From assembly GCA_900542825.1 (NCBI GenBank), contig UQOY01000009.1, forward strand, positions 19,985 to 83,984: 64,000 nt of DNA, written 5' to 3'. Of the stretch, positions 49,218 through 58,535 are shown one piece after another. The number at the start of each line of letters is the position of its first letter. Position 1 is the stretch's first letter. The notes below the pieces were generated by a model. That model saw only the letters and a list, made by a program, of their open reading frames with translations, ran no database searches and was not told the origin of the DNA. Source of the stretch: an uncultured Collinsella sp. (GTDB lineage Bacteria > Actinomycetota > Coriobacteriia > Coriobacteriales > Coriobacteriaceae). Made by a program: the position numbers and the translations under genes.

Positions 49218-51194
49218 ATGGCGATTCGGCCGATGGAACCGAGCGGACAATGCGAAAGCGAGTTGGCGGCGGCTGGAGTGGCACTGCCCGAACTGCTGGC
49301 GCCTGCTGGCGGACTCGACCAGATGCTCGCGGCGATTGCGGCGGGTGCCGATGCCATCTATGCGGGGCTGGACGGATTCAACGCTCGAGTGAGCGCGCAT
49401 GGCTTTAGCGATGATGAGTTCACGCGCGGTTGTGCCGTGGCCCATGCCCATGGCGTGCGTGTGTACGTGACGCTCAACGTGTTCGTGTTCGATGATGAGC
49501 TTGCCGACGCCGTGACGTTGGGGGCGCATGCGCACGCGTTGGGTGCCGATGCGTTGATTGTGGCCGATGCCGGGCTGGCTTGTGCACTTCGTGCGGCGAT
49601 TCCGGGGGTCGAGATTCACCTGTCTACTCAGGCGGGCGCTCATAGCGAGGGTGCCGTGCAGTTGGCTGCCAAGGAGCTGGGCGTTGAGCGCGTGACGACG
49701 GCGCGCGAGCTGAGCGTGGCGGAAATTGAGACGCTTTGCGCTACTGGTGTGCCCATCGAGGTGTTCTGTCACGGCGCTATTTGCATTGGATACTCGGGTG
49801 CGTGCGGGTTCTCTGCCCTTCGACGTGGCCGCTCTGCGATGCGCGGTGATTGCACGCAACCGTGCCGTCTATCCTATGACTTGGTGGACGAGATGGGGCA
49901 GAGTGTTGTCGCTGTCGAAGGGGATCGCCTGCTTTGTCCGCGTGACTATCTGGGCATCGCACACCTGCCCGAGCTTGTTGCCGCCGGCGTGGCATCGCTC
50001 AAGATCGAGGGCCGCATGAAGAATCCCGACTACGTCTTTAACGTGGTGAGGGTGTGGCGTCGGGCGCTCGATATGCTGCGCGACGGCACATGGGATGCCG
50101 ATGCGGTGCCGACGCTTGAGCGCGAGCTGGGAAGGTCGTTCAACCGCGGCTTTACCGATGCGTATCTGCGGGGTCGTTCGGGCGCCGAGCTCATGAGCTT
50201 TGAGCGCGCGATCAACCAGGGCGTGCGCGTGGGCCACTTGGTGACGGTGGGTCACGAAGAGGTGACGGTTGAGCTTGATGCCGCCGTGGCGGCGGGCGAT
50301 ACGCTCGAAATCCGATTTTACCCGGGTGCCGACGCGCGTCCCGATGTGCCCAAGCGCTGGCCGCAGGTGCCTTGCCCCGTGGATGCCGCTGCGGGAGAGC
50401 GCATCGTCGTGCATTGCAAACGCAAGGTGGACGCGGGCTGCGAGGTCTATCTGATTCGCAGTGCCGGCGTGCTGGGGCAGACGGCAACGGTGTTGGAGCA
50501 CATGCGGCTCGAGGCAGATGCGGTCGCGCCTGTTGAGCAGTCCGTTGAGGTGCTGCCGTTTGAGGGCGTTCTGGCAGATGGCGATGTACCGGCGGAGTTG
50601 GCGGGACCGGCGGAGCCGGCAAAGCGTGAGGCTTTTGCTCGTATGGTCTTTGCCTGGGAGCTGATGGATGTAGATCCGCGCGATGAGCGGGATCTGTCCG
50701 ATGCGACGGTGGTGCTCGACGAAGTGTGCCGCGCAGGCGACGCCGAGCGGACCCGAGCGCTCATGCAACGTGCCGGGCGCGTCGTCTGCCGCAACCTGGG
50801 GCAGGTGGCGATGGCCCGCGAGCTGGGCACGACGTTTGACGTGGCGGCGCCGGTGTTCTGCGCCAATCGGGCCACGCTTGCCTGGCTGCGCGGGCTTGGG
50901 GCGGGGTGGGTATACTTGCCTGCCGAATTGCTCGGCAATGACAAGGAGCGTATTGCCGAGCTGGCTGCTGAACCCGGCGTCTTGGGTCCGGTCGACGCCG
51001 ACCGTCCCGAGCTCATGGTGTGCGAGCACTGCCTGCTGACCGCCGAGGGCGTCTGCGCCACCGATGCGACGGGGCAGGTTTGTTGCCGTGACTGCTTGCG
51101 TCGTCGGCAGGTGCACTATCTGGTCGAGCGTGACGGTACACGTCTGCCAGTTGCCATCGACGCATGTGGCAGGACGAGGATTTTCCTGTCGTAG
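49218..51194 (+). CDS. U32 family peptidase, shorter paralogue
   Basis: 658 residues. Starts with the U32 core, ELLAPAGGLDQMLAAIAAGA and the signature EVFCHGAICIGYSGACGFS, followed by MRGDCTQPCRLSYDLVDEMG. The C-terminal third ends in a Cys-rich run (CEHCLLTAEGVCA and VCCRDCLRRR) that could hold a metal or Fe-S site. ATG at 49218 follows GGCAAGGAGTTTACCG. As for the other U32 gene at 4.7 kb, RNA modification is as likely as proteolysis. Divergent from the PBP gene. Confidence 0.88.
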   Translation: MAIRPMEPSGQCESELAAAGVALPELLAPAGGLDQMLAAIAAGADAIYAGLDGFNARVSAHGFSDDEFTRGCAVAHAHGVRVYVTLNVFVFDDELADAVTLGAHAHALGADALIVADAGLACALRAAIPGVEIHLSTQAGAHSEGAVQLAAKELGVERVTTARELSVAEIETLCATGVPIEVFCHGAICIGYSGACGFSALRRGRSAMRGDCTQPCRLSYDLVDEMGQSVVAVEGDRLLCPRDYLGIAHLPELVAAGVASLKIEGRMKNPDYVFNVVRVWRRALDMLRDGTWDADAVPTLERELGRSFNRGFTDAYLRGRSGAELMSFERAINQGVRVGHLVTVGHEEVTVELDAAVAAGDTLEIRFYPGADARPDVPKRWPQVPCPVDAAAGERIVVHCKRKVDAGCEVYLIRSAGVLGQTATVLEHMRLEADAVAPVEQSVEVLPFEGVLADGDVPAELAGPAEPAKREAFARMVFAWELMDVDPRDERDLSDATVVLDEVCRAGDAERTRALMQRAGRVVCRNLGQVAMARELGTTFDVAAPVFCANRATLAWLRGLGAGWVYLPAELLGNDKERIAELAAEPGVLGPVDADRPELMVCEHCLLTAEGVCATDATGQVCCRDCLRRRQVHYLVERDGTRLPVAIDACGRTRIFLS

Positions 51195-51290
51195 ATGCTG
51201 CGTCGCGTCAGTTTGTTATCATAAGAGAGTTTATGGACTTCCAGCACCGCCGTTTTCGGCGAGGGTGCTATAGCAAAAGGAGGATACCCA

Positions 51291-52502
51291 ATGCTGTCTG
51301 TTGACGAGCAAATGCGTATCATCACCTCGGGCGCCGCGCAGATCGTTCCCGAGGCCGACCTTCGCAAGAAGCTTGAGAAGGGCGAGCCCCTCAACATCAA
51401 GCTCGGCGTCGATCCCACCAGCCCCGACCTGCACCTGGGCCACGCCGTGCCGCTGCGCAAGATGCGTCAGTTCCAGGACCTGGGCCACAACGTCACCCTC
51501 ATCATCGGTAACGGCACCGCACTGATCGGCGATCCTTCGGGCAAGAACTCCACCCGCCCGCAGCTTTCGCAGGAGCAGATCGAGGCCAATGCCGAGACCT
51601 ACGTGAGCCAGGCCATGAAGATTCTGGATCCCGAGAAGACCACCATCGTGCACAACGGTGACTGGATCTTGTCGATGGATCTGGCCGGTCTGCTGCAGGT
51701 GTGCTCCAAGTTCACCGTCGCCCGCATCCTCGAGCGCGACGACTTTACCAAGCGCTACCAGTCTCAGACGCCGATCGCCCTGCATGAGTTCCTGTATCCC
51801 GTGATGCAGGCTTACGACTCCGTGCAGATCAAGGCTGACGTGGAGATGGGCGGCACCGATCAGCTCTTCAACCTGCTCGCCGGCCGTGAGCTCATGGAGA
51901 AGATGGGCATGGAGCCCCAGATCGCGCTCACCATGCCGCTGCTCGAGGGCACCGATGGCGTGCGCAAGATGTCCAAGTCCTACGGTAACTACATCGGCCT
52001 GACCGACGCGCCCAAGGATATGTTCGGCAAGACCATGTCTATCCCTGACGAGATGATTGGCAAGTACTACCGCCTGGCGAGCTCGCTCACCCCGGCCGAG
52101 GTCGACAAGATCGACGCTGCTCTGGCCGACGGCTCTGCCGATCCCTATGAGCTCAAGCGCGCTCTGGGCCGCGACCTGTGCGACACCTACCACGGCGCCG
52201 GTGCCGGCGACGAGGCTCAGGCCGAGTTCGACCGCGTGTTCAAGGAGGGCCAGCTCGCCGACTTCCCCGAGAAGCACGTTGAGCTGACTGTTAACGACGA
52301 GGGCCAGATCTACCTCGCCGGCCTGCTCAAGGACCTGGGTCTTTCGGCCAGCGCCGGTCAGGCCCGTCGCGACATCGACGGCGGCGGCGTCAAGATCAAC
52401 GGCAAGGCCGTGGCTCCCAAGAGCTACAACATCGACCCCAGCGCCCTCAAGCTGGGCGACACCCTCTCCGTTGGCAAGCGCAAGGGCTTCAAGCTGGTCT
52501 AG
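51291..52502 (+). CDS. tyrS: Tyrosyl-tRNA synthetase
   Basis: 403 residues. Class I signature HLGH (in SPDLHLGHAVPLRKMRQF) and the KMSKS motif VRKMSKSYGNYIG near residue 226; a C-terminal S4-like RNA-binding domain (SASAGQARRDIDGGGVKING). The Lys-containing KMSKS form is the TyrZ-like type. ATG follows AAAGGAGGATACCC. The 96-base upstream gap has a small hairpin (51242-51268) but no T-box was recognised. Confidence 0.96.
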   Translation: MLSVDEQMRIITSGAAQIVPEADLRKKLEKGEPLNIKLGVDPTSPDLHLGHAVPLRKMRQFQDLGHNVTLIIGNGTALIGDPSGKNSTRPQLSQEQIEANAETYVSQAMKILDPEKTTIVHNGDWILSMDLAGLLQVCSKFTVARILERDDFTKRYQSQTPIALHEFLYPVMQAYDSVQIKADVEMGGTDQLFNLLAGRELMEKMGMEPQIALTMPLLEGTDGVRKMSKSYGNYIGLTDAPKDMFGKTMSIPDEMIGKYYRLASSLTPAEVDKIDAALADGSADPYELKRALGRDLCDTYHGAGAGDEAQAEFDRVFKEGQLADFPEKHVELTVNDEGQIYLAGLLKDLGLSASAGQARRDIDGGGVKINGKAVAPKSYNIDPSALKLGDTLSVGKRKGFKLV

Positions 52503-52530
52503 CAAGTAGGTCAACCTAACATGTGCAATA

Positions 52531-52568
52531 GGGCCGCAGCCGGAACGATTCCGGCTGCGGCCCTTTTT
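52531..52568 (+). terminator. Terminator of tyrS
   Basis: Perfect 15-bp stem GGGCCGCAGCCGGAA (52531-52545) with 52549-52563, three-base loop, then TTTTT. Confidence 0.93.
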
Positions 52569-52570
52569 GG

Positions 52571-52657
52571 ATGATCCCTTGGGGACGGAGGAAAACGGAT
52601 CACCGAGGGGGTCGGTCTGGCCCGGTGATCCGTTTTCCTCCGTCCCCAAGGGATCAT
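52571..52657. repeat. Dispersed hairpin repeat, copy 3
   Basis: Perfect 34-bp arms, 52571-52604 and 52624-52657, 19-base loop. Same core as the copy at 33801-33885. It starts right after the tyrS terminator and before the adenine deaminase promoter region. Confidence 0.9.
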
Positions 52658-52783
52658 TTGGCGGTGCCGTTAAGCGGAAGGGGTGTTATCGGCGGCCTCC
52701 TTTTGGGCATACAATGGCTATTGGTTTGCTGCGGTGAAGGCCTGTCCGCTCCGCAGCTTTTTTCTACGGTTAAAGGAGTATAT

Positions 52784-54604
52784 ATGTCCGTTGAGGTCAT
52801 GAGGTCTGTGATCGAGGCCGCCGAGGGGCGTGTTCCTGTCGACACGCTGTTTGCCAACGCGCAGATCGTCGATGTGTACGGCCAGCGCGTGGCGCCCGGT
52901 AGCGTTGCCGTCAAGGATGGCGTGATCGTCGGTGTGCTCTACGATGGTCGCGACGACGCCGCCGGTACGTATGAGGCTGCCGAGGTCATCGATTGCCAGG
53001 GCCGCTATCTTGCCCCCGGTTTTATTGACGGACACTTGCATATCGAGTCTTCGAACATCCGCCCTGCCGAGTATGCGCGCATGGCGGCGACGCGCGGTAC
53101 CACCACCGCTATTGCCGACAGCCACGAGATTGCCAACGTGGCGGGGCTCGATGGCCTGCGCTTTATGATCGAGGATGGTCATCGCGCTCCTATTTCCATC
53201 AAGTACATGATGCCCTCGTGTGTGCCCGCACTGCCCGACGAGCAGGCCGGTGCCGTGATTACCGCCGCCGATATGCAGGCGTTTTTTGCCGAGCATCCGG
53301 GTGATGTCTTTGGCCTGGGCGAGATGATGAACCTGCCGGGCGTCTTTATGGCCGATCCCGAGACCTGTGCTCGTATCGACGCTGCCAACCAGACGCCGTC
53401 CAAACAGGTCGACGGTCACGCCCCGCTCGTTGCCGGCAAGGACCTCAACGCCTATGCCGCGGCTGGCATTATCGCTGACCATGAGTCGACGATTCCCGAG
53501 GAGGCACTCGACAAGCTGTCCCGCGGCATGTATGTGATGCTGCGCGAAGGCACGTGCAGCCATGACCTGGCCAACCTGTCTCCGATGCTGCTGGAAAACC
53601 CCGCCCGTGCCCGCCGCTGCTGCTTTGCGACCGACGACCGTGCTCCCTCCGACGCGCTTTCGACCGGTATGATCGATAACGCCTGCCGCGTGGCTATCGA
53701 GGCCGGCATCGACCCGGTGGTCGCCATCTCCATGGCGTCCCTTTCCACGGCTGAGGCATTTGGCCTGGACCACGGTTGTCGCGACCCGCACGAGCTCCGT
53801 GGCGCGATCGCCCCGGGCAAGCGCGCCGACCTGCTGGTGCTCAATGACCTGACGTTTGCCAAGGCTCCGCATCGTGTTTATGCCGCCGGTGCTCTGGTGG
53901 CGCAGGACGGCACCTTTGTGGGCGAGATCGCACCCGAGATGGCCGAGGTCGCAGCGCTTGCCGATGAGCTGCGTGCTTCCGTTAAGCTGCCGAAGCTTTC
54001 GCTCGACGTATTCGACTATGCCTTTAAGCCGGGCGAGGCCGTGATTGACGTGGTGCCGGGTAAGGCCATCACGGGCATGGTTCGCCCCGAGAACGCCGAG
54101 GGCCTGCGCCGCATTATGCTGATCGAGCGCCACGGCCGCGGCGTGTCGCTGCAGGCCGAGGGCGCCGACGGTGACGGCCCCGCTGGCCTGGGACTCGTTG
54201 GCAAGCATATCGGCCGCGGCTGGGTGCGCGGCTTTACCATCACCGGTGGTGCCATCGCCTCGACGATCGGACACGACTCGCACAACGTGTGCGTCGTGGG
54301 CGACAACGCCGCCGATATGATGGCCGCCGTTGAGGCCGTGGGCCAGGGCGGTCACGTGCTGGTGCGCAACGGCGAGGTCGTGGCGCGCATTCCGCTGGCG
54401 CTCGGTGGCCTGATGAGCGAGGGCACGGCCGAGGACGTTGCCGCGCAGCACGACGACTTTATGGTCAAGGCGCGCGCCATGGGCATCGAGCCGCCGCTCG
54501 ACCCCATCATGGGCATCATCTTTCTGCCCCTGCCGGTGATTCCGACGCTCCGCATCCGCCCCGAGGGCATGTTCGACGTCACCACCTTCACCTACGCCGA
54601 CTAG
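52784..54604 (+). CDS. ade: Adenine deaminase
   Basis: Converts adenine to hypoxanthine and ammonia. The 606-residue protein has the Ade-type metal motif LAPGFIDGHLHIESS, then AMAATRGTTTAIADSHEIAN-like sequence, VDGHAPLVAGKDLNAY, and CFATDDRAPSDAL with the catalytic Asp; the C-terminal Ade domain ends RIRPEGMFDVTTFTYAD. ATG at 52784 follows GTTAAAGGAGTATAT. It could supply hypoxanthine to the purine hydroxylase route encoded at 9-33 kb. Confidence 0.93.
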   Translation: MSVEVMRSVIEAAEGRVPVDTLFANAQIVDVYGQRVAPGSVAVKDGVIVGVLYDGRDDAAGTYEAAEVIDCQGRYLAPGFIDGHLHIESSNIRPAEYARMAATRGTTTAIADSHEIANVAGLDGLRFMIEDGHRAPISIKYMMPSCVPALPDEQAGAVITAADMQAFFAEHPGDVFGLGEMMNLPGVFMADPETCARIDAANQTPSKQVDGHAPLVAGKDLNAYAAAGIIADHESTIPEEALDKLSRGMYVMLREGTCSHDLANLSPMLLENPARARRCCFATDDRAPSDALSTGMIDNACRVAIEAGIDPVVAISMASLSTAEAFGLDHGCRDPHELRGAIAPGKRADLLVLNDLTFAKAPHRVYAAGALVAQDGTFVGEIAPEMAEVAALADELRASVKLPKLSLDVFDYAFKPGEAVIDVVPGKAITGMVRPENAEGLRRIMLIERHGRGVSLQAEGADGDGPAGLGLVGKHIGRGWVRGFTITGGAIASTIGHDSHNVCVVGDNAADMMAAVEAVGQGGHVLVRNGEVVARIPLALGGLMSEGTAEDVAAQHDDFMVKARAMGIEPPLDPIMGIIFLPLPVIPTLRIRPEGMFDVTTFTYAD

Positions 54605-54624
54605 TCATCGGGGACGTTCTTAAA
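54603..54624. repeat. Left copy of an inverted repeat flanking the HAD gene
   Basis: AGTCATCGGGGACGTTCTTA and two more A; it matches the reverse complement of 55714-55735 at 21 of 22 positions. Together they bracket the Cof-type HAD gene at 54811. Confidence 0.75.
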
Positions 54625-54743
54625 CGACTAGCCGTCGGGGACACTCTTTGGCGTGCCGCCTGACGCCGCGACCGTGGGACCTCTGGCACGCGTGAGCTAT
54701 TTACTAGGTCCATGTAACGTTTATGACCGCGGAGTCTTATTTG

Positions 54744-54805
54744 AGCTCCCTTTGGGTACGTTGGAATCGGATACACGTTCGATTCCAACAACCCCGAAGG
54801 GAGCT
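54744..54805 (+). promoter_or_regulatory. Stem-loop that hides the HAD ribosome site
   Basis: AGCTCCCTT (54744-54752) pairs perfectly with AAGGGAGCT (54797-54805), continued by GGG/CCC and GTTGGAATCG (54760-54769) with CGATTCCAAC (54780-54789). The right arm contains the Shine-Dalgarno sequence AAGGGAG, six bases before the ATG at 54811, followed by TTTT. It could work as terminator for ade and as translational control for the HAD gene. Confidence 0.65.
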
Positions 54806-54810
54806 TTTCT

Positions 54811-55605
54811 ATGTTTAAACTGATTGCATCCGATATGGACGGCACGTTGCTTGACGAAAACGGCCAGGTGCCTCCCGAGACCTACGAACTGATTCTGGCG
54901 CTACACGAGCATGGCGTGCATTTCGCCGCATCGTCAGGTCGTCGCTACGATCGCCTGTGCGAGTTCTTTGCGCCCGTTCACGACAAGATGGACTTTGTCG
55001 CCGCCAACGGCGCCCAGGTCTACGCCGACGGCAAGATGGTAGACCGTGAGGTGTATTCACACCTGGCGATTCGAAGGCTCGCCCAGGCTGTCGCGACGTT
55101 TCCCAATCTGCATCTTGCGCTTTTTGACCGAACCAAATCCTTTTTGCTCGATGACGAGAGCAAGTTCGTGCGTGAGGTCGATAAGGACCTTCCCAATGCC
55201 GAGCGTATTTGGGAGCTGCCCGATCCCAGTGTAAACATCATCAAGGCGAGTATCTTTTGCGATGACGGTGTCGTTATGGACAGCGCCTACGTGCTACAGC
55301 GCGAACTTGGTCAGCTCTTTACTTTTGCGCCTTCGGGCAACGCGTGGATCGATGCCATGCAGCCCGGTGTGTCGAAGGCCTCGGGTATCGCGCAGCTCGC
55401 GGAGCATTACGGCATTGGACGCGACGAGGTTATGGCGTTTGGCGACTCGATGAACGACTACGAGATCATTCGCTTTGTCGGCACGGGCTGCGCGATGGAA
55501 AACGCGCGCCCCGCGCTCAAAGCGGTTGCCGATCGCGTCGTAGGCTGCAACCGCGACCACGCCGTTCAGCAGGAGCTCCGTCGCGTGCTGAAGAGCCTCT
55601 GCTAG
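54811..55605 (+). CDS. Cof-type HAD phosphatase
   Basis: 264 residues of the HAD superfamily, subgroup IIB (Cof/YidA-like), typically dephosphorylating sugar or cofactor phosphates. Motif I IASDMDGTLLDENG at the N-terminus; motif IV VMAFGDSMNDYEIIRF; a cap domain between. Substrate not predictable. It is bracketed by an inverted repeat and preceded by a long hairpin that covers its ribosome site. Confidence 0.92.
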   Translation: MFKLIASDMDGTLLDENGQVPPETYELILALHEHGVHFAASSGRRYDRLCEFFAPVHDKMDFVAANGAQVYADGKMVDREVYSHLAIRRLAQAVATFPNLHLALFDRTKSFLLDDESKFVREVDKDLPNAERIWELPDPSVNIIKASIFCDDGVVMDSAYVLQRELGQLFTFAPSGNAWIDAMQPGVSKASGIAQLAEHYGIGRDEVMAFGDSMNDYEIIRFVGTGCAMENARPALKAVADRVVGCNRDHAVQQELRRVLKSLC

Positions 55606-55606
55606 A

Positions 55607-55740
55607 CCGGTAGTTGGGGACATTCCTTATGCGCCGGCAGTTCGGGACAGACTTAAGTGAGTGAAACCACTCATTGGGGACAGACTTAAATGAGTGCCGC
55701 CAGCGACTAGCCATTTAAGAACGTCCCCAATGACTACCGG
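55607..55740. repeat. Repeat-rich segment after the HAD gene
   Basis: CCGGTAGTTGGGGAC (55607-55621) matches the reverse complement of 55723-55740 with a 3-base gap. Inside, GGGACAGACTTAAGTGAGTG (55644-55663) is repeated at 55677-55696 with one change. 55714-55735 is the right partner of the 54603 repeat. No gene. Confidence 0.75.
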
Positions 55741-55750
55741 GTTGCTGCTG

Positions 55751-56593
55751 CTAGGCGAGGGCAGCCATGATGGTGCGGGCGACGCCGTCGTGGTCGTTGT
55801 CGTATTCGGTGATGGCGTCGGCGGCCTCGCGGTCCTCGGGCTCGGCGTTGATCATGGCCATGCCGTGCCCCGCTGCCTGCAGCATGGGGATGTCGTTGAT
55901 GTTGTCGCCGAAGGCCCAGGCGTCGGCGAGACGCTCGCCCAGATGCTCGCACAGCCACGTGAGTGCCGTTCCCTTGGTGGCTCCCTCGCCCATGACCTCG
56001 ATATTCATGGCGTACGAACGTGTGACCTCAATGCCTCCGAGCGTTTCGAGCTCCGCCGCGATGGCGTTGCGATCGGCTGGGTCGTGCCAGTACATGGCGA
56101 TGCGTTCGAGCGTCTCGACCTCGTCGATCTTGCTGTCGATATCCATGTCGATTGGTGTCCGTGTGCGCTTGAGCGAAGCCGCGATGTGGGGGTCGCCGCC
56201 GCAGAATTCGTCCAGGCGCGTGTAGAGCGAGCGGGGGAGGAAGCACTGCCCATCCGCGAAGATATCGAAGGTCACATCGTGGCCGGCGGTGATGCGATGG
56301 ACGCGATGGGCAATGCCGCGATCGAGCGGTCGGCTCAAAATGCGCGTAGCACGTGAGGCATCGGTGGGCGTACCGTCGTCGAGCTGCCAGACGCTGGCAC
56401 CGTTGGCGCAGACCGCGTAGTGTACGGCGGGGTGGGCGAGGATGGGCTCAAAGATGCCCGACAGCGGGCGTCCCGTGCAGGGCACAAACTCAATACCGCG
56501 GCGTGCAAGCTCGTCGAGCATCGCCCAGGTGGCGTCGCTCATCTGCTTATCGCTCGTCAGCAGCGTTCCGTCCATATCGGAAAATACAATCAT
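55751..56593 (-). CDS. Cof-type HAD phosphatase, second
   Basis: 280 residues, HAD subgroup IIB: motif I VFSDMDGTLLTSDKQMS, motif IV AFGDNINDIPMLQAAG, and Lys in GATKGTALTWLCEHLG. Paralogue of the convergent gene at 54811 but clearly different in sequence. Its ATG lies just after the citrate synthase terminator, so it has its own promoter in that 25-base region or reads through from gltA. Confidence 0.92.
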   Translation of the reverse strand: MIVFSDMDGTLLTSDKQMSDATWAMLDELARRGIEFVPCTGRPLSGIFEPILAHPAVHYAVCANGASVWQLDDGTPTDASRATRILSRPLDRGIAHRVHRITAGHDVTFDIFADGQCFLPRSLYTRLDEFCGGDPHIAASLKRTRTPIDMDIDSKIDEVETLERIAMYWHDPADRNAIAAELETLGGIEVTRSYAMNIEVMGEGATKGTALTWLCEHLGERLADAWAFGDNINDIPMLQAAGHGMAMINAEPEDREAADAITEYDNDHDGVARTIMAALA

Positions 56594-56624
56594 TTGATGC
56601 AGCCCTTTCTGCTGGCATAAAAAG

Positions 56625-56655
56625 CGTGGCCGAGGGCGGTGATGCCCTGGCCACG
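56625..56655 (-). terminator. Terminator of citrate synthase
   Basis: CGTGGCC (56625-56631) pairs with GGCCACG (56649-56655), extended by GGC/GCC; on the minus strand it is followed by CTTTTTAT. Confidence 0.85.
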
Positions 56656-56680
56656 TTCGGGTTCTATTACGGTCCGCGTC

Positions 56681-58099
56681 TTAGCGATCGGCGAGCGGCT
56701 TGTACTCCAGCGGCTCGATAACCGGGCGATACGCGGGACGGATGATGCGATGCGCGCAGAAGAGCTCTTCCATGCGGTGCGCCGACCAGCCGGCCATACG
56801 GGCGACGGCGAACAGCGGCGTAAAGAGCGTCTCGGGCACGCCGAGCATCTTGTAGATAAAGCCCGTGTACAGGTCGATGTTGGCGCAGATGGGCTTGGTC
56901 ATGCCGTGATCACGCATTACTTGCGGGGCCAGGCGCTCGATACGCTCGATGAGCGCGAACTCCTCGCCCAGGTCCTTCTTGGCGGCAAGCGTGCGCGCGT
57001 AACGGCGGCACACCTCGGCACGCGGGTCGCTCAGCGTGTAGACGGCGTGGCCCATGCCGTAGATGAGGCCCGTGCCGTCGAAGGCCTGCTTGTCGAGGAT
57101 CTTGCCCAGGTAGGCTGCGACCTCGTCCTCGTCCTCCCAATTGGAGACATGCGCACGGATGTCCTCGTGCATGGACACGACCTTGGCGTTGGCGCCGCCG
57201 TGGCGCGGGCCCTTGAGCGAGCCGATGGCCGCGGCGTAGGCGGAATACGGGTCGGTGGCCGAGGAGGACAGCACGCGGCAGGCAAACGTGGAGTTGTTGC
57301 CGCCGCCGTGCTCGGCATGCAGCATGAGCATCACATCGAGCAGCATGGCTTCGTCGCGGGTGAATGCCATACCGCCGCGCAGCACCTGCAGGATGGTCTC
57401 GGCGGTGGAGAGGCCGGGTGTGGGGTGCGGTACATGAACCTCGGAGCCGCGGCGCTTGGCGACCGAGGCCATATGCGCGAAGGCGGCGATACGGGGGAGA
57501 CGGGCGAGCATGGAGATGGCGACGTCGATTTCGTGCTCGGGTGTAATGGCGTCGGGCTCGGCATCGAAGGCGTAGAGCAGCAGCACGGCGCGCTGGAGCA
57601 CGTTCATGATGCTCGACGACACCGTGGTCATGGGGAACTCGCGGACGTATTCGTCGCTCAGATGCCTAAAAGCACCCAGGCGTTCGCAAAAACCGTCGAG
57701 TTCCTCTTTGGTGGGCAGCGAGCCCGTGATTAGCAGGTAGGCGACCTCTTCGTAGCCGTAGCGATTCTCGGCCTGGGCGTTGTTGACCAGATCCTCGATG
57801 CTATAGCCGCGCAGCGTGAGCTTGCCCTGGTCGGGCACGACCTTGCCGTCGACCTTGTTGTAGCCGTGCACGTCCGAGATGCGGGTAAGGCCCGCAACCA
57901 CACCCGAGCCGTCGGCGTTGCGCAGGCCGCGCTTGACGTTATGCTCGACGAACAGACCCTCGTCATACGGATCAGTCGGCATGCCGTGGTAGAGGTTTTC
58001 GCTCTCGGGCGAAATCTGGCGGCTCGCCTCATAATCCAAGACCAGGCGGCTCAGATGGTCATCGAAGCGGTAGTAGATTTTCTTGGCGTCGTAAGCCAT
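56681..58099 (-). CDS. gltA: Citrate synthase
   Basis: Condenses acetyl-CoA and oxaloacetate. The 472-residue protein has an N-terminal extension of about 50 residues, the catalytic His in MLHAEHGGGNNSTF, the second in LKGPRHGGANAK and the region GMGHAVYTLSDPRAEV with the Asp nearby. 2-methylcitrate activity cannot be ruled out. Seventy-eight bases after the ACT-domain gene, in the same direction. In an anaerobe it probably serves glutamate synthesis. Confidence 0.93.
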   Translation of the reverse strand: MAYDAKKIYYRFDDHLSRLVLDYEASRQISPESENLYHGMPTDPYDEGLFVEHNVKRGLRNADGSGVVAGLTRISDVHGYNKVDGKVVPDQGKLTLRGYSIEDLVNNAQAENRYGYEEVAYLLITGSLPTKEELDGFCERLGAFRHLSDEYVREFPMTTVSSSIMNVLQRAVLLLYAFDAEPDAITPEHEIDVAISMLARLPRIAAFAHMASVAKRRGSEVHVPHPTPGLSTAETILQVLRGGMAFTRDEAMLLDVMLMLHAEHGGGNNSTFACRVLSSSATDPYSAYAAAIGSLKGPRHGGANAKVVSMHEDIRAHVSNWEDEDEVAAYLGKILDKQAFDGTGLIYGMGHAVYTLSDPRAEVCRRYARTLAAKKDLGEEFALIERIERLAPQVMRDHGMTKPICANIDLYTGFIYKMLGVPETLFTPLFAVARMAGWSAHRMEELFCAHRIIRPAYRPVIEPLEYKPLADR

Positions 58100-58177
58100 G
58101 CGCGCTCCTCTCGGGGCCGTGTGGGGGCGGCGTGCTTGGGTGCAGATGCGCCGGCCTGTTCCCGTACGGCCTGTTCG

Positions 58178-58465
58178 CTACAGGCGGTACATAAAGTTGA
58201 AGACGTCCTCGCGCTGGATGGACACGTTGACGCCCGAAAGCTCGCCGGCCTCGGCCAGCGCCTTCTGCAGCTCGGCGAAGTCGAGCTTGGACTCGGCGGT
58301 ATCGGCCAGCATGGTCATGGTGAAGATGTCCTCGATAATGGACTGCGTGATGTCGCGGATGTCGACGTTGGCCTCGCCTAGGACACGGGTGACGCCGGCG
58401 ACGATGCCGGGGCGGTTCTTGCCAAGGACGGTGATGACGATACGGGAGGACGAGATCTCGGCCAT
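58178..58465 (-). CDS. ACT domain protein (UPF0237 type)
   Basis: 95 residues forming one ACT domain: VITVLGKNRPGIVAGVTRVL, EANVDIRDITQSIIEDIFTM, and the C-terminal INVSIQREDVFNFMYRL-like end. This small stand-alone family is thought to bind an amino acid and regulate a partner. It precedes citrate synthase and may be in its operon. GGTACA (58513-58518) and TGTACC (58530-58535) form a palindrome just upstream. Confidence 0.9.
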   Translation of the reverse strand: MAEISSSRIVITVLGKNRPGIVAGVTRVLGEANVDIRDITQSIIEDIFTMTMLADTAESKLDFAELQKALAEAGELSGVNVSIQREDVFNFMYRL

Positions 58466-58535
58466 GGGAAACCCTTTCGCGTGATTGCGGCGCGCGCGGG
58501 GCGCTCCGCTACGGTACAGTGTTCATCATTGTACC

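Noticed and set aside
51195..51290. T-box riboswitch before tyrS
   Set aside because: Only 96 bases are available, no T-box core sequence or terminator/antiterminator pair was seen.
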